DNA of 15,059 nt, taken from the NCBI GenBank assembly GCA_937896115.1, contig CALBLB010000390.1, positions 1 through 15,059 on the forward strand, given 5' to 3'. This DNA comes from an uncultured Succinatimonas sp. (GTDB lineage: Bacteria > Pseudomonadota > Gammaproteobacteria > Enterobacterales > Succinivibrionaceae). The notes beneath the pieces were generated by a model, which ran no database searches, was not told where the DNA came from, and was given only the letters and a program-made list of their open reading frames with translations. Made by a program: the position numbers and the translations under genes. Shown in pieces: positions 7,339-15,057 of this stretch (positions are counted from its first letter, which is position 1; the number at the start of each line of letters is the position of its first letter).

Positions 7339-7815
7339 TTAAGGCTTGATCATGGCGGCACCTGTAAACCCCAACTGGCGCCAGGCCTCATAGGCCACAA
7401 CTGCCACCGAATTTGAAAGATTCAGACAGCGGCTTTCCGGCATCATGGGAATACGAATACGCAGATCCTGCGGTACTTTGTCATAGACTTCTTCTGACAA
7501 TCCCTCTTTTTCTCTGCCGAAGATCACGTAATCTTTGTCTTGGAATTTAAAATTATAAGGTGAGACTGTGCCGCGCGAAGTTGAAGCAATAAGCCTTGTC
7601 GGATGTTCTTTTTCTAAAAACTGTGCGAAATTTACATGCACGGTAAGATTGGCCAATTCTCTGTAATCAAGACCTGCACGCAACAGTCTTTTATTGTCCA
7701 TGTAAAAGCCCAAAGGACCTATAAAATGCAGTCTGGCACCTGCGTTTACCGCAAGTCTTATAACGTTGCCGGCGTTAGACGGCATTTCAGGGCGATAGAG
7801 TACCAGATTGATCAT
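7339..7815 (-). CDS. trmL: tRNA (cytidine/uridine-34-2'-O)-methyltransferase
   Basis: A 158-residue SPOUT-class methyltransferase that 2'-O-methylates the wobble nucleotide of the two tRNA-Leu isoacceptors using S-adenosylmethionine, as a cytoplasmic homodimer. The trefoil-knot motifs are all present: motif 1 with NAGNVIRLAVNAG (about 15-27), motif 2 FGREKEGLSEEV (about 98-109), and motif 3 IPMMPESRCLNLSNSVAVV (about 122-140) with the conserved SLNLSxSxA-like core. The short length without an extra RNA-binding domain distinguishes TrmL from TrmH and TrmJ. ATG 7815 has a strong AAGGAG six bases upstream. The gene is divergent from ftsK, with 180 bases between the starts, and is followed by the DedA-family gene 113 bases downstream. 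No convincing terminator was found after it. Confidence 0.95.
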   Translation of the reverse strand: MINLVLYRPEMPSNAGNVIRLAVNAGARLHFIGPLGFYMDNKRLLRAGLDYRELANLTVHVNFAQFLEKEHPTRLIASTSRGTVSPYNFKFQDKDYVIFGREKEGLSEEVYDKVPQDLRIRIPMMPESRCLNLSNSVAVVAYEAWRQLGFTGAAMIKP

Positions 7816-7995
7816 AAAAACTCCTTTTGAAAATCAATTTGTTATTAACAGACTACAGCAGATCCGTTCGCTTTTGGAAAATTGCGGCACCGCCTTTTTG
7901 GTGATAACATTTTGCGACTGAACCTCGATATTTTTTAAGATTTTTTTCGTCGCCTTCTTTATTTCCCGGCGCGCCAAGCCGTCAGCGGAGGATCT
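7816..7995. promoter_or_regulatory. Divergent intergenic region between trmL and ftsK
   Basis: These 180 bases must hold the start signals for both divergent genes. Clear ribosome binding sites are seen at each end (AAGGAG for trmL, GCGGAGGA at 7984-7991 for ftsK). A short inverted repeat CACC/GGTG flanking GCCTTTTT lies near 7888-7903. I could not pick a convincing -35/-10 pair for either gene; candidate -35 TTGCGA (near 7913) lacks a good partner. Confidence 0.4.
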
Positions 7996-10900
7996 ATGTT
8001 AACCAATCCACAAGCAAATCATGTGGATAACCGTCGCGTCATCGGTAAAATTCAATTTGCATTCATAATTATGAGCGTACTGTTCGCATTTGTATGCGAT
8101 TTTATGTTGCTGTCTTTTCACAACGGAGAACAAAGTGCGTTGTCAGGACAATTATTAGAAGGCGGAGAGGCCAGCAGCGGATCGTTTCTGTCGTATGTAT
8201 TCGATTATTTCGGAAACGTAACCTATCTTATGCCGTATCTGATCGTATACGTAGTGACATTGTTATGCTTTAGCGGTCTTAATATAAAAAATATCGATTT
8301 TTTTAAGGTAGGCTTGAGACTTTTAGGGATCAATACCCTGATCATCGGTTTGTGCATGCTTTTTTCCGGGATCATGGTAAGCGATTCCATGGGAGGCGGC
8401 GGTATTTTGGGGGATTACCTTAATATTGCCTGTTTTTCCAATATGCCGCGCTACGCAGCGCCTTTGATCCCCGTGGTTTTGACTTTTTTGGGGATCATGC
8501 TTTCTGCAGCACGCTCGCCTCTGTGGTTTTGTGACACCTTAGGAGCGCTGATCATGCGTTTTGTTCCCTTCGGAAAAGATGACGAGGAAACAAGCGCAAA
8601 TAAACAGGAACCTCCCCGTGATCAAGCACCGTCAGGCATGTCTTTTAACGTAAGAGACACGCGTAGCGACATTTTGAAAAAAGCGAGCAACGCAGGCGGC
8701 GAGAGTGGCAAACAGGATATCGCTCCGCGCTTTTTCAGGGGAGTTACTGATCTTAAAACCAAGTTAAGATTCGGCAACGAAGCCTCAGAGACGGTTAATC
8801 AGGGGACCACGGCTGAGCCAGCGTTTCAATCGAGAGTTGAACCCAGCTTCGGCATGGAAACATCTTCGCAAGCTGCAGCCGTGCGTAACAGTACTGAACA
8901 ATATTACGGCACCTCCTCATTCCAAACTCCCAAAAGTGAGCAGAGAGCAGAGCTCAGCGTGCAAAGGAATGTTTTTGACGATACTCCGAGAACCATTCGT
9001 CCTGAGTTTGATAAAAATTACGTTGCAGAGCGTAATGTCGGTTACGGACGTTCAGAGCGCTATGAGGACGAAAATAACCACGCTTATTCAGGAGCAGCGG
9101 GACAGGCATACGGTAATGCTGACGATGAATCGCCCAAGGGTGTTTCCACCATCATCAATGGATACTCTCAGGACAGTGTTTCATCGTCTGATTCAGGTAA
9201 TTTGTCAAATCAGGATGATGAAGTGCCCGTACAACGCACCATCATTACTCGCAGCGATGATCCTGTTAATAATGAAAGACGTGAACCTTCTTTCGGATCT
9301 TATGATGCGAATGAAGCTGAAGTAAAAGAAAAACAGGATGTCCAAAATATTGCTGACGAGGAAGACGGCGGCGGGATCAGCACGGTGGTGACACGCGGTC
9401 AGAGTATCACCAAGATGAAGGCCGGAGAAGATATTGAGACCATTCACGATCCTTCGGTCGGTATTGAGGATGACTACTCGTCATCATACGGAGGCATGTC
9501 AAGTGCCAGCATTCCCGCTTCTTCAGGAGAACTGCCTCCTGATGAGGATGAAACTTACGGTAATTTTAGCTTCAGCGATGAGCACAGCAGTGAAGAGCCG
9601 TCTGTGTCGGACAATGAACCGTATGAGTATGCAAATCGTACTGTTTCCGAGCCTATATCAGAAAGAGATCTTTCATACTCAGACTCTTATACCAAAGCGG
9701 TGCGCGGACTTGGTGAGCACAGCGAACCTGCGGTTTTGGAAAAACGCGAAAGCGAAAAAAATCAGGATCCGTTGATAAATCAGTATCCTGAAGACGAGCA
9801 GTCTTCAGTTAAGCATACGGAAAGCTCCAAAGCGTCTTATTACGGTTTTGTACGTCGTGATGATCCTCAAGAGCAAAAATTACAGCATACCGGCGAGCTA
9901 AAGGATAATTCTTCTTTAAAAGAGCAAAACTCAGTATATCCGCAGACTGTAAATGCTCAGGAGCGCGAAACTCGAGAGCCATATACCGATACAACTTCAG
10001 CAAAAGACAGCATTGATGAGTACGCTGCAGAGGAAAAACAGGAAGCTCCTACTGCATCCGTCCATAAATTTCCGACTAAGGATTATGTAAGTTCAGTAGC
10101 TACGGTGCCCACTACCTGTGATCCTGACGATCTTTGGCGTCCGCCTTTTGACCTTTTGGCAAGCTCTGAACACAGCGAAATGGTTGATGAGGCAACCATT
10201 CACAATTTTATCGAGCGTATCAACAGAACTTTTCAGGATTTCAGTGTTCAGGCTAAGGTTGCCAGTTATCAGGCAGGACCTGTGATCACGCGTTACGACG
10301 TAAAACTTGACAGAGGAGTCAAGTCCTCGGTGATCCGCGGGTTGCAGGCGGATCTTTCAAGAACCCTTACTACCACCGTGCGCGTTTTGGATGTGGTACC
10401 GGGCACTCCTTACATGGGACTTGAGATCCCCAATCCCAAACGTAAACTCATTACTCTACGCGATGTGGTGGAAAGCGAGCAGTTTTTACAGACCAAAGCC
10501 CAGTTGCCGCTTTGTTTGGGTGTCGATGCTGCAGGAGTGCCGGTGGTTGCAGATCTGGCTAAGGCCCCGCACCTTTTGATCGCGGGTACCACCGGTTCTG
10601 GAAAGTCAGCCGGCATCAATTCTATGTTGCTGTCTTTGCTTTTGACCAGATCTCCTGCCGAATTGCGTTTCATCTTGGTCGATCCCAAGCAGGTAGAGTT
10701 CTCGCTTTATGAAGATCTGCCTCATCTTATCTGTCCGGTAATTTCAGAAACCGACGAAACCATGGCTGCCTTGCAGTGGTGTGTTGGGGAAATGGAGCGT
10801 CGTTATCGGCTTATTTCCAATCTCAAATTGCGTTCGGTAAACGAATACAACGCTTATATACGACAGCAGAATGCTTTGGGACAAGTGGTCTTCGATCCTG

Positions 10901-11607
10901 CCTGGTCTCCTGAAATGGGCGGTCAGCCTACGATCTTAAGACCGTTGCCTGCTATCGTGATGGTTATAGACGAATTTGCCGATCTCATGGCAGCTTTTGA
11001 AGGACGCGGCAAGAACAAAGGTCCGCAACCTGATCAGTTGGTGCAGCGTTTAGCGCAAAAAGCCCGCGCAGCTTCGATGCATCTTATGCTGGCAACGCAG
11101 TCGCCGAGATCTTCTGTGATCACCGGAACCCTGAAGGCCAATCTGCCTTCGCGTATTGCCTATACCGTACAGTCTAACTTAGACTCCCGCGTGATCTTAG
11201 ATGACAACGGAGCAGAAAACTTGTTGGGTAACGGCGATATGTTGGCAAAGCTTATGGGACTTGCCAATAACCAATTGTTCAGAGCCCACGGACCGTTTGC
11301 CTCAAATAAGGATGTCAATGCTGTGGTAGAAGCCTGGAAAGAGCATTGCGGCGCTCCTGAGTATTTGGAGGGCGTTACCGATCTTGAAGATCCTGACGAC
11401 GATTCTGAGCCTGAGTTGGGCAGCGCCTCTGAACGCGCGCACAAGCTTGATAAGGATTACGATGCGGTGGTGGCCTATGTCAGAGAATACCAGAATCAAA
11501 ACAACGGAGCTGCTCCCAGCATGAGTCTTGTGCAGACAGAGTTTTGCTTTGGCTACCCGCGAACTAAGAAGATTTTCATGCAAATGAAACGCAACGGCGA
11601 TCTTTAA
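7996..11607 (+). CDS. ftsK: FtsK DNA translocase, divergent with short gamma domain
   Basis: FtsK is anchored at the division septum and pumps DNA to resolve chromosome dimers with XerCD at dif. The 1203-residue protein has four N-terminal membrane helices (about 19-42, 66-93, 105-129, 152-172), then a roughly 500-residue hydrophilic linker rich in Ser, Glu and Asp, and the alpha/beta motor. Walker A GTTGSGKS is at 864-871, Walker B ends in Asp992-Glu993 (IDEFADLM), and DSRVILDDNGAENLLG follows. Two oddities: the usual TQRPS motif reads TQSPRSS (Ser1036), and the C-terminal winged-helix gamma domain stops right after the recognition helix (GYPRTKKIFMQMKRNGDL), lacking the wing and tail found in E. 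coli. ATG 7996 has an excellent GGAGGA. The stop is 22 bases before lolA. E. coli FtsK has 1329 residues, so most of the difference is linker plus this tail. Confidence 0.96.
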   Translation: MLTNPQANHVDNRRVIGKIQFAFIIMSVLFAFVCDFMLLSFHNGEQSALSGQLLEGGEASSGSFLSYVFDYFGNVTYLMPYLIVYVVTLLCFSGLNIKNIDFFKVGLRLLGINTLIIGLCMLFSGIMVSDSMGGGGILGDYLNIACFSNMPRYAAPLIPVVLTFLGIMLSAARSPLWFCDTLGALIMRFVPFGKDDEETSANKQEPPRDQAPSGMSFNVRDTRSDILKKASNAGGESGKQDIAPRFFRGVTDLKTKLRFGNEASETVNQGTTAEPAFQSRVEPSFGMETSSQAAAVRNSTEQYYGTSSFQTPKSEQRAELSVQRNVFDDTPRTIRPEFDKNYVAERNVGYGRSERYEDENNHAYSGAAGQAYGNADDESPKGVSTIINGYSQDSVSSSDSGNLSNQDDEVPVQRTIITRSDDPVNNERREPSFGSYDANEAEVKEKQDVQNIADEEDGGGISTVVTRGQSITKMKAGEDIETIHDPSVGIEDDYSSSYGGMSSASIPASSGELPPDEDETYGNFSFSDEHSSEEPSVSDNEPYEYANRTVSEPISERDLSYSDSYTKAVRGLGEHSEPAVLEKRESEKNQDPLINQYPEDEQSSVKHTESSKASYYGFVRRDDPQEQKLQHTGELKDNSSLKEQNSVYPQTVNAQERETREPYTDTTSAKDSIDEYAAEEKQEAPTASVHKFPTKDYVSSVATVPTTCDPDDLWRPPFDLLASSEHSEMVDEATIHNFIERINRTFQDFSVQAKVASYQAGPVITRYDVKLDRGVKSSVIRGLQADLSRTLTTTVRVLDVVPGTPYMGLEIPNPKRKLITLRDVVESEQFLQTKAQLPLCLGVDAAGVPVVADLAKAPHLLIAGTTGSGKSAGINSMLLSLLLTRSPAELRFILVDPKQVEFSLYEDLPHLICPVISETDETMAALQWCVGEMERRYRLISNLKLRSVNEYNAYIRQQNALGQVVFDPAWSPEMGGQPTILRPLPAIVMVIDEFADLMAAFEGRGKNKGPQPDQLVQRLAQKARAASMHLMLATQSPRSSVITGTLKANLPSRIAYTVQSNLDSRVILDDNGAENLLGNGDMLAKLMGLANNQLFRAHGPFASNKDVNAVVEAWKEHCGAPEYLEGVTDLEDPDDDSEPELGSASERAHKLDKDYDAVVAYVREYQNQNNGAAPSMSLVQTEFCFGYPRTKKIFMQMKRNGDL

Positions 11608-11629
11608 ATTTCGTCAAGGAAGGCAGATT

Positions 11630-12244
11630 ATGAAAAGATCCTTTTTTTGGGGAGCTTTGATCCTAGGTTGTGCTCAGCTTGGCTTGGCATCGGCAGCTTT
11701 GGCCGATGATGCAACGCAATTGCGTCAGAAACTGTCAGCTATGCAGGCTTTAAGCGCTGATTTCAGTTCTGAAGCCGTAAGAAGTGACGGCGGTAAAAGT
11801 GAGTCTTCGGGAAAATTGGCTTTAAAGCGTCCTGATAAGATGATCCTGCATACTTTGTCTCCTGATGAGACCGTCCTTTATACCAAAGGCGATGACATTT
11901 TTTATTTTGATCCTTTCGTAAATCAATTATCCATCTACAAGAGCAGTGCCGGTAATACTTCTCCTTTTTTACTGCTTACCGATCACAGCGATGCTTTGTG
12001 GAAAAATTATGAAGTTAAAGGCGACAACGGAAACTATACGGTGATCTCAAAGCAAGGGGGAGACATAGTTTCCATGGATTTACAGTTCGACGGTGACAAA
12101 ATTAAAACACTCATTCTTAAGATGAAAGACGGAACTGTGAACAGCTATTTTCTTTCAAATGTTGCGTCTACGGCATCAGATGCCGATTTTTCCGTGCAGA
12201 TCCCTGATGATGCGGAGATAGATGATGAGCGCGGGGCAAACTGA
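11630..12244 (+). CDS. lolA: Outer-membrane lipoprotein carrier protein LolA
   Basis: LolA is the periplasmic chaperone that takes lipoproteins from LolCDE and hands them to LolB at the outer membrane. The 204-residue length equals that of the E. coli protein. Residues 1-25 form a Sec signal peptide: basic MKR, hydrophobic core, and an ALA cleavage site before DDATQLRQKL. The mature part shows the LolA pattern of an early helix (LSAMQALSADF) followed by beta strands, with the family stretch DIFYFDPFVNQLSIY near residues 90-104. The start ATG 11630 is preceded by AAGGAAGG. It lies between ftsK and rarA, as in other gammaproteobacteria, and its last 23 bases overlap the rarA reading frame, suggesting translational coupling. 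Confidence 0.95.
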   Translation: MKRSFFWGALILGCAQLGLASAALADDATQLRQKLSAMQALSADFSSEAVRSDGGKSESSGKLALKRPDKMILHTLSPDETVLYTKGDDIFYFDPFVNQLSIYKSSAGNTSPFLLLTDHSDALWKNYEVKGDNGNYTVISKQGGDIVSMDLQFDGDKIKTLILKMKDGTVNSYFLSNVASTASDADFSVQIPDDAEIDDERGAN

Positions 12245-13655
12245 GCTTTTTAATACAGAGCATCAGGATGCTCCTTTGGAAAGCAGCGAGGATTTGGCAG
12301 GAGCACCACTTGCAGCAAGGTTAAGGCCGCGTACTTTGGACGAATACATAGGTCAGTCACATCTTATCGGAGAAGGAAGACCTCTGCGAAAAGCTCTGGA
12401 GCGCGGTCAGTGTTATTCCATGATCCTGTGGGGGCCTCCAGGGGTCGGCAAGACTACCCTTGCTTTGATTTTTGCAGGAGCCTGCAATGCCGTACTTGAA
12501 CAGATCCCCGCAGTAACTTCAGGGATCAAGGAAATACGTGAAGCCATAGACAGGGCCAAGGCAAGACGTCGTCAGGGTGTGCGAACTTTGCTTTTTGTAG
12601 ATGAGGTTCACCGTTTCAATAAATCTCAGCAGGATGCATTTTTACCTCATATAGAGGACGGTACGGTTACTTTTATAGGAGCCACCACCGAAAATCCGTC
12701 TTTCAATGTTAATCAGGCTTTGCTTTCAAGGGCACGTGTTTATGTGCTAAAAAAACTGAGTTTTGAAGAATTGTCAAAACTTACCGTTTTAGCGTTAACC
12801 TCAAGCCGCGGATTAAAAGATGAGCATTTAATTTTGGGAGAAGGAGTAGAAAAAGCTCTTTGCGATCTTGCCGACGGTGACGGCAGACATCTTTTGAATA
12901 TGCTGGAGATGCTGTCTGATCTGGCAGCACCGATGAAAGACGGCTCAAGACTCGTCACCATGAGCATGTTAGGTGCCGTGGCCGGACGCCGCATGCTTAA
13001 CTATGACAAAGGCGGGGATGCGTTTTACGATCTCATTTCGGCTTTTCATAAATCCGTGCGCGGCAGCGCGCCGGATGCAGCTTTGTATTGGTACGCACGT
13101 ATTCTTGAGGCCGGAGGTGATCCTCTCTATGTGGCAAGAAGACTGCTTGCAATAGCTACTGAAGATGTAGGTCTTGCTGATCCCAGAGCCATGGAAATAG
13201 CCTTAAATGCCTGGGATATTTTTGAAAGAGTAGGGGCTGCAGAAGGTGAGCGTGCCATTGCAGAAGCTGCGGTTTACCTTGCATTAGCACCTAAAAGCAA
13301 TCATCTTTATACGGCTTTTGCCAGAGCAAAAGAAGATGCCCAAAAGCAAGGCTCTCTTGAAGTTCCTTTGTACTTAAGAAATGCTCCTACCAAGCTCATG
13401 GAAGATTTGGGGTACAAACGCGGGTATCGTTATGCTCACGATTTTAAAGGTGCATATGCAGACGGCGAGTGCTTTTTCCCAGAAGATCTTGCCGGTACTC
13501 GTTATTACACCCCGTCGGATCGCGGTTTTGAGGCCATGTTGCAGAAAAAAGAAGAATTCCTGCGTCAACGAGATGAGTTAAGTACGCAACTTCGTTATCC
13601 GAAGGACTTTATCGGTAAAAAAGTTTGTCACTGCGGTGATGAAGACAAATTTTAA
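12222..13655 (+). CDS. rarA: Replication-associated recombination protein A (AAA+ ATPase)
   Basis: RarA (MgsA) is the bacterial Mgs1/WRNIP1 homologue, a tetrameric AAA+ ATPase that acts at stalled replication forks and interacts with SSB. The 477-residue protein has Walker A GPPGVGKTT (71-79), Walker B FVDEVHRF (125-132), the sensor-1 strand GATTENPSF (153-161), the arginine-finger region LLSRARV (167-173) and the C-terminal clamp-loader-like tetramerisation domain ending near SNHLYTAFARAKED and YKRGYRYAHDF. It is about 30 residues longer than E. coli RarA, partly because of the N-terminus and a tail containing VCHCGDEDKF. Two adjacent ATGs (12222 and 12225) are possible; GGAG at 12213-12216 fits either, slightly better the second. 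Normally serS would follow; here the next gene is AT-rich and apparently foreign. No terminator hairpin is seen after it. Confidence 0.95.
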   Translation: MMSAGQTELFNTEHQDAPLESSEDLAGAPLAARLRPRTLDEYIGQSHLIGEGRPLRKALERGQCYSMILWGPPGVGKTTLALIFAGACNAVLEQIPAVTSGIKEIREAIDRAKARRRQGVRTLLFVDEVHRFNKSQQDAFLPHIEDGTVTFIGATTENPSFNVNQALLSRARVYVLKKLSFEELSKLTVLALTSSRGLKDEHLILGEGVEKALCDLADGDGRHLLNMLEMLSDLAAPMKDGSRLVTMSMLGAVAGRRMLNYDKGGDAFYDLISAFHKSVRGSAPDAALYWYARILEAGGDPLYVARRLLAIATEDVGLADPRAMEIALNAWDIFERVGAAEGERAIAEAAVYLALAPKSNHLYTAFARAKEDAQKQGSLEVPLYLRNAPTKLMEDLGYKRGYRYAHDFKGAYADGECFFPEDLAGTRYYTPSDRGFEAMLQKKEEFLRQRDELSTQLRYPKDFIGKKVCHCGDEDKF

Positions 13656-13748
13656 TTATTTGTTAACATTGTGAAGCGTATAGAGAAAAACAAATATACT
13701 GGTTAGCAATTAATAATTGACAAGTGTAAGTAAAGAAGGAATAAAAGT

Positions 13749-14849
13749 ATGGCTAAATCTGATTTAATTATTATCAGAAATGATAAAGGAGAAAGTGTTG
13801 AAGCATCTGCTCCGGTAATCATATCAGCTAGCAGATCTACTGATATTCCTGCGTTTTATTCAAAATGGTTTTTTGATAGATTAGATAAAGGTTATGTTAC
13901 ATGGATAAATCCTTTTAACGGAGTTAAGTCGTATATATCATTTAAAAATACTAAAATGATTGTTTTTTGGAGTAAAAATCCTAAACCACTTATTCCTTAT
14001 TTGAGTAGATTGGATAAACTTGGTATTCATTACTATATTCAATATACACTTAATGATTATGATGATGAAAACTTTGAACCAAATGTTCCATCATTAGAAA
14101 AGAGAATAGAAACATTTAAAACTTTATCATCAAAGATAGGACCTGAAAGAGTAATATGGAGATTTGATCCTCTTATTTTAACTGATGCGTTAAATGAAGA
14201 ACTTTTGTTAAAAAAAGTTTTTTATCTTAGTAAGAAACTTAAAGGACTCACAAGTAAACTTGTATTTAGTTTTATTGATATTAATACATATAAAAAAGTT
14301 AAATCAAATCTTGTAAAAGAAAGCCATATCTTTAATGCAGAGTCAATAGAGCATGCTGAATTTACTATTGAAAAAATGGACTATTTTGCTAAAAGACTTA
14401 GCAATATGAGAGATTATTGGCATAAAAATGGATGGGACTTTTCTTTAGCAACGTGTGGTGAACAAATAGATTTAAACAAATATGGAATAGAACACAATCG
14501 TTGTATCGATGGAGAATTGATGAAAAAGTTATTTCCTGAAGATCATGATTTTGTTTATTATTTAAATTATGGAAAGTTGCCGATTGATCAAGAAATTAAG
14601 CAATTGGACTTGTTCGCAAATAAGCTCAAAAATATTGATAAAAAAATCATATCCACTGAAAAATGGAAGGATAAGGGACAAAGGAAAGAGTGTGGGTGTA
14701 TGGTTGCAAAAGATATAGGAGCGTACAATACTTGTCCTCACGGGTGCGTGTATTGCTATGCAAATACTTCTAGAAAAACAGCAACCATGAATTATAAGAA
14801 TGCAGTTAAGAATGTTAATGGTGAATCGATTTTATTTAAGCAATTATAA
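13749..14849 (+). CDS. DUF1848 family protein with C-terminal radical-SAM-like Cys cluster
   Basis: A 366-residue cytoplasmic protein matching the DUF1848 pattern; function unknown. The N-terminus carries IISASRSTDIPAFYSKW (24-40), then alternating strand-helix stretches: MIVFWSKNP (70-78), YYIQYTLNDYD (95-105), RVIWRFDPLIL (134-144), LVFSFIDI and FSLATCGE. This looks like an alpha/beta barrel. The C-terminus holds Cys315, Cys317 and then CPHGCVYC (Cys329, 333, 336), exactly the CX3CX2C form with an aromatic residue before the last cysteine that binds the 4Fe-4S cluster in radical-SAM enzymes, but placed after the barrel rather than before it. ATG 13749 has GAAGGA eight bases upstream. The gene is strikingly AT-rich, with AGA, ATA and TTA codons common, unlike rarA. 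A possible -10 TATACT (13695-13700) lies upstream without a good -35. It converges with the next gene. Confidence 0.85.
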   Translation: MAKSDLIIIRNDKGESVEASAPVIISASRSTDIPAFYSKWFFDRLDKGYVTWINPFNGVKSYISFKNTKMIVFWSKNPKPLIPYLSRLDKLGIHYYIQYTLNDYDDENFEPNVPSLEKRIETFKTLSSKIGPERVIWRFDPLILTDALNEELLLKKVFYLSKKLKGLTSKLVFSFIDINTYKKVKSNLVKESHIFNAESIEHAEFTIEKMDYFAKRLSNMRDYWHKNGWDFSLATCGEQIDLNKYGIEHNRCIDGELMKKLFPEDHDFVYYLNYGKLPIDQEIKQLDLFANKLKNIDKKIISTEKWKDKGQRKECGCMVAKDIGAYNTCPHGCVYCYANTSRKTATMNYKNAVKNVNGESILFKQL

Positions 14850-14850
14850 T

Positions 14851-15057
14851 TTATTTAAATAAAAATAATATCATAAGTATAATTTGAACAATAAACGTTG
14901 CTATTGTAGCTATTCTTGTAAAGAAGAAGACTTTTTTGTAATTTCTCTGAAAATTATCAATATTATTTAATATTTCTTTAGACTTTTCTTCGGTTTTATC
15001 TAATATCTGATTGGATATCTGTGAAGTTTTATTAAATGTTGAATTTGTTAATTCATC
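14851..15057 (-). CDS. C-terminal end of a coiled-coil/single-helix membrane protein (5' end outside window)
   Basis: Reading the minus strand from the right edge gives 68 open codons ending in TAA at 14851. The visible part starts DELTNSTFNKTSQISNQIL and continues with a Lys/Glu/Asn-rich helix of coiled-coil character (DKTEEKSKEILNNIDNF), then a basic RNYKK followed by a 25-residue hydrophobic tail (VFFFTRIATIATFIVQ... ending LFLFK). It therefore looks like a protein anchored in the membrane by its C-terminus or a helical hairpin. I do not recognise the family. The composition is as AT-rich as the DUF1848 gene. The stop is one base from the DUF1848 stop, tail to tail. No start can be seen; the frame stays open to the window edge. 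Confidence 0.55.
   Translation of the reverse strand, partial: DELTNSTFNKTSQISNQILDKTEEKSKEILNNIDNFQRNYKKVFFFTRIATIATFIVQIILMILFLFK

Noticed and set aside
8837..9325. 162-codon plus-strand open frame within ftsK
   Set aside because: It lies in the ftsK linker in another frame; composition is erratic, with no start signal, and the ftsK frame is continuous across it.
13705..13720. Palindrome-like CAATTA-A-TAATTG at the rarA/DUF1848 junction as an attachment site
   Set aside because: Short, AT-only inverted repeat of a kind expected by chance in AT-rich DNA; no matching direct repeat was found and no integrase is in view.
13717..13745. Consensus -35 TTGACA with AATAAA 17 bases downstream, before the DUF1848 gene
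   Set aside because: Transcription from it would begin at or after the ATG at 13749, so it cannot drive the gene with its ribosome binding site at 13735-13740.
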